Of a DNA stretch of 64,000 nucleotides, positions 54,787 to 63,213 are shown in pieces; the stretch's first letter is position 1, and each line of letters opens with the position of its first letter. The notes below the pieces were generated by a model. That model worked only from the letters and a program-made list of their open reading frames with translations. It was not told the DNA's origin and did not search any database. The stretch lies in the NCBI GenBank assembly GCA_002305545.1, contig DBRG01000014.1, positions 1 to 64,000 of the forward strand. The letters run 5' to 3'. The position numbers and the translations under genes were made by a program. The DNA is from Bacteroidales bacterium UBA1374 (GTDB lineage: Bacteria; Bacteroidota; Bacteroidia; Bacteroidales; UBA932).

Positions 54787-54794
54787 TACCTTTG
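54787..54794 (+). promoter_or_regulatory. -7 promoter box for rmuC
   Basis: TACCTTTG (TAnnTTTG) ends 5 bases before the rmuC ATG and abuts the T-run of the preceding terminator. Confidence 0.55.
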
Positions 54795-54799
54795 TTCTT

Positions 54800-56023
54800 A
54801 TGGATGCAGTTTCTATAGTAGCAGGTCTTGCGGTGGGGATCATCGCAGGAGGAGTAATCGTCTGGGGATTGATAAACAGACGATTACAAATAAAAGAACT
54901 GGAAGTTAAAGCTAAAGAGGAACAGATCGGAGAAAAAGAAAGGGAGATCAGGGATCTGGGTGCCGGAATGGCCTCGGCCCGGACTGCCCTTGAGCTCAAG
55001 GATAAGGAACTGGCCGATATGCAGAAACAGCTGATCATCCAGTTTGAGAACCTTGCCAACAAAATACTGGAAGCGAACACCCTCAAGTTTGAAGAAACCA
55101 GCAAACAGAGCATGCAACAGTTGCTCAAGCCCCTGGGAGAACAATTGGTGGAATTTAGAAGCAAGGTGGACGCCGCGCACATAGAGGACACAAAACAGCG
55201 CTCCACCCTGGAGGAACGCATCCGTGGACTGATAGAACAGACCAACCAGGTAAGCGCCCAGGCCAACAACCTGGCCGAAGCCCTGAAGGGAAGTCCCAAG
55301 ACGCAAGGAAACTGGGGTGAAATGGTGCTGGAAAGGATCCTCGAGCAGTCGGGACTGGAAAAGGATACGCACTATATGATGCAGGAATCTTTTCGCAACG
55401 AGCAGGGGAGTGTGCTGTATCCAGACGTGGTGATCCATTTGCCGGGAGAACGCAACATTATTGTTGATTCCAAAGTTTCCCTGGTTGCTTATGACAGGTA
55501 TGTTTCTGCATCTTCACAGGAAGTGCAGCAGCAGGCTTTGCAGGAGCACATGGTATCCATGAAAAAGCATGTGGATGAACTGGCCGCAAAACAGTACGAC
55601 AGTTTTCAGGGCTCCCTGGATTTTACCATGATGTTCGTGCCTGTGGAACCTGCCTATTTAATAGCGATCCAGAACGATCCGGGAATGTGGAGCTATGCCT
55701 ATCACAAGCGTATAGTGCTTATCAGCCCCACCAATCTTATTGCCTGCCTGAAACTGATGTCAGACCTGTGGAGCCGTGAAATGCAGAACAAGAACGCGAT
55801 GCAGATAGCCAGGCGTGGGGAGTTGATGCTCAAGAAGTTCGAGAATTTTATCGAGACGTTGTCTGCCCTGGGTGGAAGCATTAAGAAGTCGCAGGAAGCT
55901 TATGATGCGGCTATGGGACAGTTAAGGGATGGTAATGGAAACCTCATAGGCCAGGCCAATAAGCTCAAGGAGCTGGGCATCAAGGCCTTCAAGAATTTGC
56001 CGGAAATGATTGCAGAGGACTGA
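54800..56023 (+). CDS. rmuC: DNA recombination protein RmuC homologue
   Basis: The N-terminal membrane helix (about residues 3-25) is followed by a long coiled coil rich in Glu/Lys (~27-165) and the RmuC nuclease-like domain (~170-385). That domain carries GNWGEMVLERILEQSGL, PDVVIHLPGERNIIVDSKVSL and FVPVEPAYLIA. The DSK and GEM-E motifs resemble the PD-(D/E)XK restriction-like fold. RmuC limits inversions at short inverted repeats, and two families of inverted repeats lie directly downstream. At 407 residues it is a usual length. It is monocistronic by its flanking terminator and gap. Confidence 0.93.
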   Translation: MDAVSIVAGLAVGIIAGGVIVWGLINRRLQIKELEVKAKEEQIGEKEREIRDLGAGMASARTALELKDKELADMQKQLIIQFENLANKILEANTLKFEETSKQSMQQLLKPLGEQLVEFRSKVDAAHIEDTKQRSTLEERIRGLIEQTNQVSAQANNLAEALKGSPKTQGNWGEMVLERILEQSGLEKDTHYMMQESFRNEQGSVLYPDVVIHLPGERNIIVDSKVSLVAYDRYVSASSQEVQQQALQEHMVSMKKHVDELAAKQYDSFQGSLDFTMMFVPVEPAYLIAIQNDPGMWSYAYHKRIVLISPTNLIACLKLMSDLWSREMQNKNAMQIARRGELMLKKFENFIETLSALGGSIKKSQEAYDAAMGQLRDGNGNLIGQANKLKELGIKAFKNLPEMIAED

Positions 56024-56076
56024 GTGCTTTCGGCCGAGACGAGTGACAGCTGTACAAGTGGCAGCAACAGAGATTA

Positions 56077-56195
56077 GTGCCTCGCAGACTTTGTTCTTTA
56101 ACCTGTTATTCAATGTGTTATGCAATTAGCACCTCCGGGTGTATGAATTGCGTAAGTAGCTGATAATGAGTCAAACGAACAAGTGTGCGAGGCAC
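56077..56195. repeat. 119-base element bounded by imperfect ~20-base inverted repeats
   Basis: The left end GTGCCTCGCA (56077-56086) with TTGTTC shortly after pairs with GAACAAGTG and TGCGAGGCAC (56186-56195). The inside includes GTAAGTAGCT, also found at the left edge of the ~98-base units. Confidence 0.55.
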
Positions 56196-56353
56196 CCATT
56201 TCAGCCCGCGGCAGCAACACCCGCCAAACATGAGGTTCCACCTCCTTCCTGGCAAAATAGATAATACCTGGTTTTAGTTGACTGGCTGAAGGTCTTATTC
56301 CTGGATTTCGTATACTGACCAGGTCTAAATCCTTTTTGGAGTTGGTGTTAACT

Positions 56354-56451
56354 GGGAGGTGGTAAGTAGCTAAGAAGGTGGAGATGTTCGCAATGCGCTT
56401 TATATTAGTGTCTTACGATCCTATTTATATAACAACTACTTACCACCTCCC
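56354..56451. repeat. TIR-bounded unit 1 (98 bases)
   Basis: GGGAGGTGGTAAGTAG at 56354-56369 and its perfect reverse complement at 56436-56451 bound a variable interior. It is the first of three tandem copies. Confidence 0.85.
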
Positions 56452-56482
56452 CCCAAAAACACCGAAAAACCGCAAAAACCGG

Positions 56483-56581
56483 GGAAGGTGGTAAGTTACT
56501 AAAAACGCGGGCACGCCCCTAACGCACACATAAACTGAACATTGTGCGTTTTTGTAACATAGTTGTTACTTACCACCTCCC
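56483..56581. repeat. TIR-bounded unit 2 (99 bases)
   Basis: Ends are GGAAGGTGGTAAGTTAC and GTTACTTACCACCTCCC, with 2 mismatches in 17. The right half shares TTTTTGTAACA-A-TT-TTACTTACCACC with unit 3. The A/C-rich spacer before it (AAAAACCGCAAAAACC) resembles the spacer before unit 3. Confidence 0.85.
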
Positions 56582-56602
56582 TGCAAAACCGCTGAAATCC
56601 AT

Positions 56603-56702
56603 GGAGGGTAGTAAGTAGTGAAAAATGCTAACACACTTATAATGTGCACACAAATTGGCTGTTACGAGTTTTTGTAACACAATTATTACTTACCACCTTC
56701 CC
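56603..56702. repeat. TIR-bounded unit 3 (100 bases)
   Basis: Ends are GGAGGGTAGTAAGTAGT and ATTACTTACCACCTTCCC. The left end is the most diverged of the three units. Unit starts are 129 and 120 bases apart. Confidence 0.8.
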
Positions 56703-56840
56703 AAAAGCACTCAGGAACAATAAGTGGTGCTGCGAAGCAGCATATTATAAGCACCAAAAGCCTTTGGTGCACCGCCTTGAATGATCCGCATTGAAAGACC
56801 ACCGGACAACTGTTGGTGCAGCAATACACATAACTGCAAA

Positions 56841-56912
56841 GTCGCTTGACTGCTAAGAACGGAGCGCCTCGGCTTAAAGGAAAAAGCGCTCCGTTCTTAG
56901 CAGTCAGGCGAC
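56841..56912. repeat. Hairpin element, 27-base arms, conserved loop (family copy 1)
   Basis: The arms 56841-56867 and 56886-56912 are reverse complements with a single G-T type mismatch. The 18-base loop is CTCGGCTTAAAGGAAAAA. The same loop with a different stem recurs at 63098-63161. Confidence 0.85.
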
Positions 56913-56928
56913 CGCCTGCAGGGAAGAA

Positions 56929-56975
56929 TTGAAGCCTCGGCATAAAGAAAAAGCTTCCCGGTCTTGTGGCGGAAG
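56929..56975. repeat. Degenerate copies of the conserved-loop hairpin (copy 2)
   Basis: GAAGC-CTCGGCATAAAGAAAAA-GCTTCCCGGTCTTGTGGCGGAAGCGAC repeats the loop and right arm of the 63098-63161 copy, but the left arm pairs only for a few bases. A further loop remnant (AAAGCCTCGGCATAAA) lies at about 57006-57021, next to the nifJ terminator. Confidence 0.65.
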
Positions 56976-57024
56976 CGACCATTTGTTGTACTAAGGAAAA
57001 GGATTAAAGCCTCGGCATAAAAAA

Positions 57025-57048
57025 ACCGGCTAAAAGTTTTTAGCCGGT
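57025..57048. terminator. Terminator downstream of nifJ
   Basis: ACCGGCTAAAA and TTTTAGCCGGT form an 11-base stem with a 2-base loop, flanked by A-runs and a short T-rich tail. It is 25 bases beyond the nifJ stop. Confidence 0.85.
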
Positions 57049-57072
57049 CTTTCAATATATACGACAGAATAC

Positions 57073-60000
57073 TTACTGTGCCAAACGTTTGTAATTATTG
57101 TAACGGATTTTGGCATGTTCTTCAGTCAGGGCGAACAGCTCGGCAGCCTGTTCGGGGAATGTCTTCAACAGTGAACTGTAACGTACTTCTCCCGTAATAA
57201 AGTCCCGGAATTTACTCCAGTCAGGCTCCTTGCTGTCAAGGGTAAAGGGATTCTTACCCTCGTCAACCAGTGTGGGATTGTAGCGGTATAGCTGCCAGTA
57301 ACCACATTCAACGGCCAGTTTTTCCTCCAGCTGTGATTGTCCCATACCGCGGTTCAGACCATGGTTGATACACGGAGAGTAAGCTATGATAAGGGACGGT
57401 CCGTCATAAGCCTCGGCTTCCTTCATTGCTTTGAGCAACTGGGCGTTGTTGGCACCCATGGCTACTTGTGCAACATAAACGTAACCGTAGCTCATGGCCA
57501 TCATGCCCAAATCTTTTTTGCGGATCTTTTTCCCGGATGAAGCAAATTTTGCAACAGCTCCGGCCGGGGTCGATTTGGATGACTGGCCTCCTGTGTTGGA
57601 GTAAACTTCCGTATCAAGTACCAGGATGTTGACATTTTCTCCGCTGGCCAGGACATGGTCCAAACCTCCGTATCCAATGTCATAAGCCCATCCGTCACCT
57701 CCGATGATCCATTGTGAACGGGGGGTCAGGTAACCGCGCAAATCGTAAATTTCACGCAACGGATGCAGCTTTGATCCTTTGAGCAGGGGAATCATCTTTT
57801 CTGCCAGCGCCACAGCCTGTTCAAAGTTGTTGCGTACAGGCAGGTACTCTGCAAAAAGGGACTTCAGCTCATCGCTCAGACCGTCTTTTTCCTGTGCCGA
57901 GGCAATCAGGTTTGCCAGTTTTTCACGCGTCCGCTCAGAACCCACGTGCATCCCCAGCCCAAATTCTGCGTTATCCTCGAACAGGGAGTTTGCCCATGCC
58001 GGACCACGTCCGTTGCGATCTTTGCAGTAGGGAGAGGAGGGGAAAGAGGCTCCGTAAATTGAGGAACAACCCGTGGCATTGGCAACCATCATATGATCCC
58101 CAAAAAGTTGTGTCAACACTTTAGTGTAGGGGGTTTCACCGCAACCGGAACAAGCTCCCGAGAATTCAAAGAGGGGTTGGGTGAATCCCAGGTTTTTCAC
58201 ACTTTGTGCTTTGGGCACAATGGTGTCTTTGTACCCGATATTGGCATGCAGGTAGTCAAAGTTGGGTTGTTCGGGCATTTGCGTTTCGGCAAATTTCATG
58301 GTCAGGGCTTTTGTCTTGGCCGGGCATATATCGGCGCAGTTTCCACAACCGGCACAATCGTAGGGACTTACCTGGATGGTGAATTGATATCCCTTAAGCG
58401 GGCCGTTACCGGCAGTTCTTTTTACTGCTACGGGGGCTTTAGCAGCTTCTTCATCTGTCATGACAAATGGACGGATTGCTGCGTGGGGACATACATAGGC
58501 GCACTGGTTACACTGTATACAGTTATCCGGATTCCATTCGGGAATGAATATGGCAATACCGCGTTTTTCATAAGCTGCTGTCCCGGCAGGCATGGTGCCG
58601 TCTTCGTATCCCTTGAACACGCTTACCGGCAGATCATCTCCGTTCTGTGCGTTCACAACGTCAGCCACATGTTTAACCCATTCGGGAGCCAGGCGGTTGT
58701 GTGTGTCGGCTTCGAATTTTCCTGAACAGCTCTTCCATTGCGGATCAATGGCTATCTTTTCAATCTCTCCGCCGCGGTCAACTGCAGCATAATTCATAGT
58801 AACAATCTCTTCCCCTTTTTTGCCATACGATTTGACAATGGCGTCCTTCATTTCGGCAACAGCCAGGTCATAGGGTATAACGTTGGCTATTTTGAAGAAA
58901 GCAGATTGCAAAATGGTATTGGTACGGCCTCCCAGACCAATTTCTTCTGCGATTTTTGTAGCATTGATGATGTAGAAATTGATATTCTTTTCTGCCAGTG
59001 TCCTCTTAACAAAGTCAGGGAGCTGTTTTTTCGTTTCTTCCACATCCCACAGGCTGTTTAGCAGGAAAGTGCCACCTTTCTTGATTCCCTTGAGGATATC
59101 ATACTTGTGCAGGTAACTGGGCACGTGGCATGCAACAAAATCAGGAGTTGTCACCAGGTAAGGCGAATTGATGGGCTTGTCCCCGAAACGCAGGTGGGAA
59201 CAGGTAAAGCCACCGGACTTCTTGGAGTCGTACTGAAAGTATGCCTGACAGTATTTGGGTGTTGTTTCCCCGATGATCTTGATGGTATTTTTATTGGCCC
59301 CAACCGTACCGTCCGATCCCAGTCCAAAGAACTTGCATTCGTATGTACCCGGTTTGGCAACGGAAATCTCTTCTTTCATCGGGAGAGACCTGAAGGTAAC
59401 ATCGTCTATGATCCCAATAGTAAAATTATTCTTTGCTTCTTTGCGTCCCAGGTTTTCAAATACAGACATGATCTGGGCGGGAGTTGTATCCTTTGAGGAC
59501 AATCCGTAACGACCACCCACAATAACAGGAGCGTTGGGTGCGTCTGCAAAGATGTTTTTCACGTCCATGTAAAGCGGTTCGCCAATAGCGCCGGGTTCTT
59601 TGGTGCGGTCCAGGACAGCTATGCTCTTTACCGACTTGGGCATAACGCGCAGGAAGTACTTGGCCGAGAAAGGACGGTACAGGTGCACGGTAATCATACC
59701 GGTGCGTTCTCCCTTAGCGTTCAGGTGGTCCACAGTTTCCTTAATCGTGTCGCATACAGAACCCATGGCAATGATAATGCGCTCAGCATTCTCGTCTCCA
59801 TAGTAAGTGAAAGGCAGGTATGAGCGTCCGGTCAATTCCGAAATTTCTCCCATATAACGTGCCACTATGTCAGGAACTGCATCATAGAAGGGATTGGATG
59901 CTTCGCGGGCCTGGAAGTATACATCCGGGTTCTGAGCGGTACCACGCGTAACCGGCTGGTTGGGGTTGAGCGCTCTTTCGCGTAAAGCTGTTAGGGATTT

Positions 60001-60597
60001 GGAACTGATCATCTTTTTCAGATCATCTGAATCCAGCATTTCAATTTTCTGGATTTCATGAGATGTCCGGAATCCGTCAAAAAAATGGAGGAAGGGTACC
60101 CGTGATTTGAGGGTTGACAGGTGCGCCACTGCTGCCATGTCCATGGCTTCCTGGACACCGCCCGATGCAAGCAATGCAAATCCGGTCTGGCGGCAAGCCA
60201 TGACGTCGGAGTGGTCCCCAAAAATTGACAAAGCCTGTGCAGCCAGGGAACGGGCCGATACATGAAATACCGTCGGGAGCAATTCCCCTGCGATCTTGTA
60301 CATGTTGGGTATCATCAGCAACAAACCCTGGGAAGCAGTAAAGGTAGTGGCCAGGGCTCCTGACTGAAGTACGCCGTGAACAGCACCTGCTGCACCGCCT
60401 TCGCTTTGCATCTCAACTACTTTGAGTGTTTCTCCAAAAAGGTTCTTTTTCCCGTGGGCTGCCCACTCATCGGCATATTCAGCCATGGTGGATGACGGAG
60501 TGATGGGATAAATGGCAGCTACTTCACTGAACAGGTAAGCAATGTGAGCCGCCGCATAGTTGCCATCACAAGTGATGAATTTTTTTTGTTTAGCCAT
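57073..60597 (-). CDS. nifJ: Pyruvate:ferredoxin (flavodoxin) oxidoreductase
   Basis: The single-chain enzyme turns pyruvate and CoA into acetyl-CoA and CO2, reducing ferredoxin or flavodoxin, a hallmark of anaerobic metabolism. From the N-terminus it has a pyrimidine-binding domain (YPITPSSTMAEYADEW), a transketolase-C-like domain, the gamma domain and an EKR region. A two-cluster ferredoxin domain follows (CIQCNQCAYVCP near 690, CAGCGNCADICP near 746), then the TPP-binding domain with cluster ligands CSGCGETPY near 814 and GDGWAYDIGYGGLDH near 966. At 1174 residues it is full length. It lies 27 bases downstream of the kinase gene on the same strand. Confidence 0.97.
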   Translation of the reverse strand: MAKQKKFITCDGNYAAAHIAYLFSEVAAIYPITPSSTMAEYADEWAAHGKKNLFGETLKVVEMQSEGGAAGAVHGVLQSGALATTFTASQGLLLMIPNMYKIAGELLPTVFHVSARSLAAQALSIFGDHSDVMACRQTGFALLASGGVQEAMDMAAVAHLSTLKSRVPFLHFFDGFRTSHEIQKIEMLDSDDLKKMISSKSLTALRERALNPNQPVTRGTAQNPDVYFQAREASNPFYDAVPDIVARYMGEISELTGRSYLPFTYYGDENAERIIIAMGSVCDTIKETVDHLNAKGERTGMITVHLYRPFSAKYFLRVMPKSVKSIAVLDRTKEPGAIGEPLYMDVKNIFADAPNAPVIVGGRYGLSSKDTTPAQIMSVFENLGRKEAKNNFTIGIIDDVTFRSLPMKEEISVAKPGTYECKFFGLGSDGTVGANKNTIKIIGETTPKYCQAYFQYDSKKSGGFTCSHLRFGDKPINSPYLVTTPDFVACHVPSYLHKYDILKGIKKGGTFLLNSLWDVEETKKQLPDFVKRTLAEKNINFYIINATKIAEEIGLGGRTNTILQSAFFKIANVIPYDLAVAEMKDAIVKSYGKKGEEIVTMNYAAVDRGGEIEKIAIDPQWKSCSGKFEADTHNRLAPEWVKHVADVVNAQNGDDLPVSVFKGYEDGTMPAGTAAYEKRGIAIFIPEWNPDNCIQCNQCAYVCPHAAIRPFVMTDEEAAKAPVAVKRTAGNGPLKGYQFTIQVSPYDCAGCGNCADICPAKTKALTMKFAETQMPEQPNFDYLHANIGYKDTIVPKAQSVKNLGFTQPLFEFSGACSGCGETPYTKVLTQLFGDHMMVANATGCSSIYGASFPSSPYCKDRNGRGPAWANSLFEDNAEFGLGMHVGSERTREKLANLIASAQEKDGLSDELKSLFAEYLPVRNNFEQAVALAEKMIPLLKGSKLHPLREIYDLRGYLTPRSQWIIGGDGWAYDIGYGGLDHVLASGENVNILVLDTEVYSNTGGQSSKSTPAGAVAKFASSGKKIRKKDLGMMAMSYGYVYVAQVAMGANNAQLLKAMKEAEAYDGPSLIIAYSPCINHGLNRGMGQSQLEEKLAVECGYWQLYRYNPTLVDEGKNPFTLDSKEPDWSKFRDFITGEVRYSSLLKTFPEQAAELFALTEEHAKIRYNNYKRLAQ

Positions 60598-60624
60598 AAT
60601 GATATGGAATTAAAAGTAATGTTA

Positions 60625-61722
60625 TTAATGGGTGTTAAAAATTTCAGATAAGACTTGTTGCATGGCAGGAAGCTGCGCTTCCATGCTTTTAAGCAGTGCC
60701 AGTTGTGAGCGGGCCCGGACCAGGTTGTGGCCGGGATAACGTGTCCGGTAATACGTGTCTCCGTCAATGTAATCCATCAAAAACCGGAGAAATTGTTCAT
60801 ACGTGATATACAAAGCAGAAAAGGCCAGGTGGGTTTTCTCCTCCTTGTTCAAAAACCAGGCCGCTTTGCTTAAATAACCCTGAGAAAAGGCAGAAAAACG
60901 TTCCAGATCCATTTTTACCTCCTCCAACCGGGGGTGGTCCTCAGGAAACGGATTCGAATAAGAACGGATTGCATCACCAAAATCAAACAAAACGGTTGTC
61001 TGCATGACAGTGTCCAGATCAATGGCACATACAACCTGCCGGTCTTTGTCAAACAGGAAATTGGAGAGTTTGGTGTCGTTGTGGCTCACCCTTCGTGGGA
61101 TGGTGCCTGAGAGGACCAGCTTCCAGTATATTTCCATTTGTTCCTTCCTGCCATAAACTTCCTCCACCAGCGAAGAGACCTCTTCCAGACGGGAGATGCC
61201 ATTGCTTTCATTCATGTCCGAAGAGCGGCTGCGTGCAAGGTTCAGCGAACCGGCAAATTGATCAAAACGGTAACTTATGTTATGAAAGCCGGGCAGTGTA
61301 TCTTCCAGTTGACCTTCAAAATCGGCCATCCGGCTGTTGAACAGTCCCACACCCTGACCACCTGCCCTCACCAGATCCATATTTTCCGCATGTTCAAAAG
61401 TGATGGTGTCCGGAATGAAGGTAAAGCATGCCCAATATTCACCGTCAGGATCTCTGTGGTACCATGTGCCATCTTTAGTGGCAGTAAGGCTGAATGTGGT
61501 TCCTCCTTTTGACAGGATGTGGCTGGTGACTTTGTTTATATTGTCCATCATTCCGGGAATATTCGGAAAAACAGAACGATTTTTTCGTTGAAGGATGTAT
61601 TGCTGCTTAGCAGAGGTTTGTACAAGAAAAGTGTCGTTTATAAAACCTTCTCCCAGAGCTGCCACACGCGTAACATGCTCCGGGATGCAAAAGTGCGTGA
61701 CAATCAGTTGTGCATCGCCCAT
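60625..61722 (-). CDS. APH-fold kinase, N-acetylhexosamine 1-kinase (NahK)-like
   Basis: This phosphotransferase-family enzyme has an N-terminal lobe with GEGFINDTFLV and YILQRKN (candidate nucleotide-binding Lys). The catalytic loop is VSHNDTKLSNFLFD near residue 215 and the metal-binding motif is AIDLDTVM near 235, typical of NahK and related sugar 1-kinases. The FDFGDAIRSYSN block following also fits. At 365 residues it is the usual size. The substrate (GlcNAc, GalNAc or another sugar) is inferred from family only. It has its own -7 box at 61748-61755, inside the end region of fabD, and runs toward nifJ. Confidence 0.8.
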   Translation of the reverse strand: MGDAQLIVTHFCIPEHVTRVAALGEGFINDTFLVQTSAKQQYILQRKNRSVFPNIPGMMDNINKVTSHILSKGGTTFSLTATKDGTWYHRDPDGEYWACFTFIPDTITFEHAENMDLVRAGGQGVGLFNSRMADFEGQLEDTLPGFHNISYRFDQFAGSLNLARSRSSDMNESNGISRLEEVSSLVEEVYGRKEQMEIYWKLVLSGTIPRRVSHNDTKLSNFLFDKDRQVVCAIDLDTVMQTTVLFDFGDAIRSYSNPFPEDHPRLEEVKMDLERFSAFSQGYLSKAAWFLNKEEKTHLAFSALYITYEQFLRFLMDYIDGDTYYRTRYPGHNLVRARSQLALLKSMEAQLPAMQQVLSEIFNTH

Positions 61723-61747
61723 AGTGGATCACAAAACTAAAGGAACG

Positions 61748-61755
61748 CAAAGATA
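61748..61755 (-). promoter_or_regulatory. -7 promoter box for the NahK-like kinase gene
   Basis: The minus strand reads TATCTTTG directly after the fabD stop codon and 25 bases before the ATG at 61722. Confidence 0.55.
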
Positions 61756-62628
61756 CTAAATAAATAGTTCAGGGGCAATCTTTTTTATCATTCCCATGAG
61801 CACCGTCCCGGGTCCGTATTCCGTGAAATTATTAGCGCCATCGGCCACCATATGCTGAATGGTCTGCGTCCATCTAACCGGTGACGTCAGCTGCTTAAAC
61901 AGGTTGTCTTTAATCTTAGCAGGAACTGTATGAGGCAGTCCGTCAACGTTTTGGTAAACCGGACATGCAGGCTTTACCAGAACTGCTATGCTTATGGCCT
62001 CTTCCAGCGATTTGCGTGCACTTTCCATCAGGGGAGAGTGGAATGCCCCTCCAACCGGTAATATGACAGCCCTTTTGGCTCCGGCTTCCTTAAGTGCCAC
62101 GCAGGCTTTTTCTACCGCTGCAACGGTTCCGGATATGACTATCTGACCCGGACAATTGTAATTGGCCGGGACCACTATGCTCCCGGAAGCCGAAATTGCG
62201 GCACAGATTTCCTCCACTTTTGCATCGTCAAGGTTCATCACTGCTGCCATTGTGGAAGGCTCCTCTTCGCAGGCTGCCTGCATGGCAAGGGCCCTGGCAC
62301 TTACAAGACGCAGGCCTTGCTCAAAGGACAAGGCTCCTGCCGCAGTCAAGGCAGAAAACTCCCCCAGCGAATGCCCGGCCACCATGTCGGGCCTGAAATC
62401 GTGATCACACCAGGCAGCCGCAACGGAATGCAGGAAAATGGCCGGTTGTGTGACTTTCGTCTGTTTCAATTCATCGGCTCCACCTTCAAACATGATCTGT
62501 GAAAGAGAAAAGCCTAAAATGTTATCTGCCCGGTCAAAAAGCGCTCTGGCTTTTGGGTTGGAATCGTACAGATCCTTGCCCATTCCGGTAAATTGGGCAC
62601 CCTGGCCCGGAAATACATATGCTCTCAT
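61756..62628 (-). CDS. fabD: Malonyl-CoA:ACP transacylase
   Basis: FabD loads malonyl groups onto acyl carrier protein for fatty acid synthesis. It has the N-terminal FPGQGAQ, the nucleophile elbow GHSLGEFSAL with S87, the PANYNCPGQIVISG segment and the catalytic His in GGAFHSPLM near 199. At 290 residues it is standard. It stands apart from other fab genes. The -7 box at 62633-62640 lies only 4 bases before the ATG. Confidence 0.95.
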   Translation of the reverse strand: MRAYVFPGQGAQFTGMGKDLYDSNPKARALFDRADNILGFSLSQIMFEGGADELKQTKVTQPAIFLHSVAAAWCDHDFRPDMVAGHSLGEFSALTAAGALSFEQGLRLVSARALAMQAACEEEPSTMAAVMNLDDAKVEEICAAISASGSIVVPANYNCPGQIVISGTVAAVEKACVALKEAGAKRAVILPVGGAFHSPLMESARKSLEEAISIAVLVKPACPVYQNVDGLPHTVPAKIKDNLFKQLTSPVRWTQTIQHMVADGANNFTEYGPGTVLMGMIKKIAPELFI

Positions 62629-62632
62629 AAGT

Positions 62633-62640
62633 CAAATATA
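62633..62640 (-). promoter_or_regulatory. -7 promoter box for fabD
   Basis: The minus strand reads TATATTTG, ending 4 bases before the fabD ATG, so the transcript would be essentially leaderless. Confidence 0.5.
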
Positions 62641-62669
62641 CATTTTTTTTCAATGTCCGGGAATCTGCG

Positions 62670-62677
62670 TATCTTTG
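62670..62677 (+). promoter_or_regulatory. -7 promoter box for the tRNA gene
   Basis: TATCTTTG (TAnnTTTG) ends 17 bases before the first tRNA base. Confidence 0.65.
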
Positions 62678-62694
62678 CATCCCACTATTAAGCC

Positions 62695-62768
62695 GGCCCA
62701 GTAGTTCAGTTGAATAGAACGTCAGATTCCGGTTCTGAAAGTCGGGGGTTTGAGTCCCTCCTGGGTCA
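62695..62768 (+). tRNA. tRNA-Arg (anticodon CCG)
   Basis: The 74-base cloverleaf reads: acceptor GGCCCAG/CTGGGTC with one G-T pair, D-stem GTTC/GAAC, anticodon stem TCAGA/TCTGA with loop TTCCGGT (anticodon CCG, reads CGG), T-stem GGGGG/CCCTC and discriminator A. The CCA end is not encoded, as is common in this phylum. A promoter box lies upstream and a strong terminator starts 10 bases after it. Confidence 0.93.
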
Positions 62769-62778
62769 CGCTACAAGC

Positions 62779-62812
62779 AAAAAAGGCTGCAAACTTGTTT
62801 GCAGCCTTTTTT
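62779..62812 (+). terminator. Terminator after tRNA-Arg
   Basis: GGCTGCAAAC and GTTTGCAGCC form a 10-base perfect stem with a 2-base loop, extended by A6/T6 pairing. Confidence 0.92.
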
Positions 62813-62887
62813 GTTTGGGCTGTATTCGGCCCGCAGGGAACGCCGAGCGGAGCGAAGGCAATTCCTGTTTTTCGCTTCCCTACTAAA

Positions 62888-62924
62888 CACAGGAAGCTTT
62901 GTTGGTATGCCGAGGCTTCCTGTG
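62888..62924 (-). repeat. Conserved-loop hairpin, inverted copy
   Basis: CACAGGAAGC and GCTTCCTGTG (10-base perfect arms) enclose a loop that on the minus strand begins CTCGGCATA, the same loop start as the copies at 56841 and 63098. Confidence 0.7.
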
Positions 62925-63097
62925 CCTTGTGGTCAGCGAGAAAACAAGAGAGCCAAATGCCTTTGGCACACCGCATTTGCGCAGGGCAAACCCGGTTTAC
63001 CGCGCAATACCAATTTGCTGAAATATAAATTTCAGATTATCAGCAGTCTGCAAAACACTAAATCCCTCTTGCGCGGCACTCCGGGTTTGCCACCCTG

Positions 63098-63161
63098 CTG
63101 CCACCACAAGGTAAGGGAAGCCTCGGCTTAAAGAAAAAGCTTCCCGTTCTTGTGGTGGCAG
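63098..63161. repeat. Conserved-loop hairpin, 23-base arms
   Basis: The left arm 63098-63121 (CTGCCACCACAAG, 4-base bulge, GGGAAGC) pairs with the right arm 63139-63161. The loop CTCGGCTTAAAGAAAAA differs from the 56841 copy by an A/G change and a one-base length difference, while the stems differ completely. Confidence 0.85.
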
Positions 63162-63213
63162 CGACTGCTTGCAGGAAAGGCTGGAGCCTCCGCGAAACAA
63201 TCCGATCCTTTGC

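Larger units (their letters stand above)
56024..57072. other. 1,049-base gene-free stretch filled with inverted-repeat elements
   Basis: No reading frame here looks like a gene. The region holds, in order, a 20-base-arm inverted repeat (56077-56195), three tandem ~98-base units with terminal inverted repeats (56354-56702), a 27-base-arm hairpin (56841-56912), two weaker copies of that hairpin type and the nifJ terminator (57025-57048). Confidence 0.8.

Noticed and set aside
54274..55299. 341-codon minus-strand frame across the ends of xylE and rmuC
   Set aside because: Low-complexity Ser/Leu-rich and then His/Gly-rich translation with no family resemblance. It crosses a terminator and promoter of real genes.
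56354..56702. CRISPR array
   Set aside because: Units are ~98 bases with internal dyad ends and only three copies, spacers are short and alike, and no cas gene is in the window.
62722..63200. Several 67-110-codon frames on both strands after the tRNA
   Set aside because: They consist of the terminator and hairpin repeats translated, with no start signals or family resemblance.
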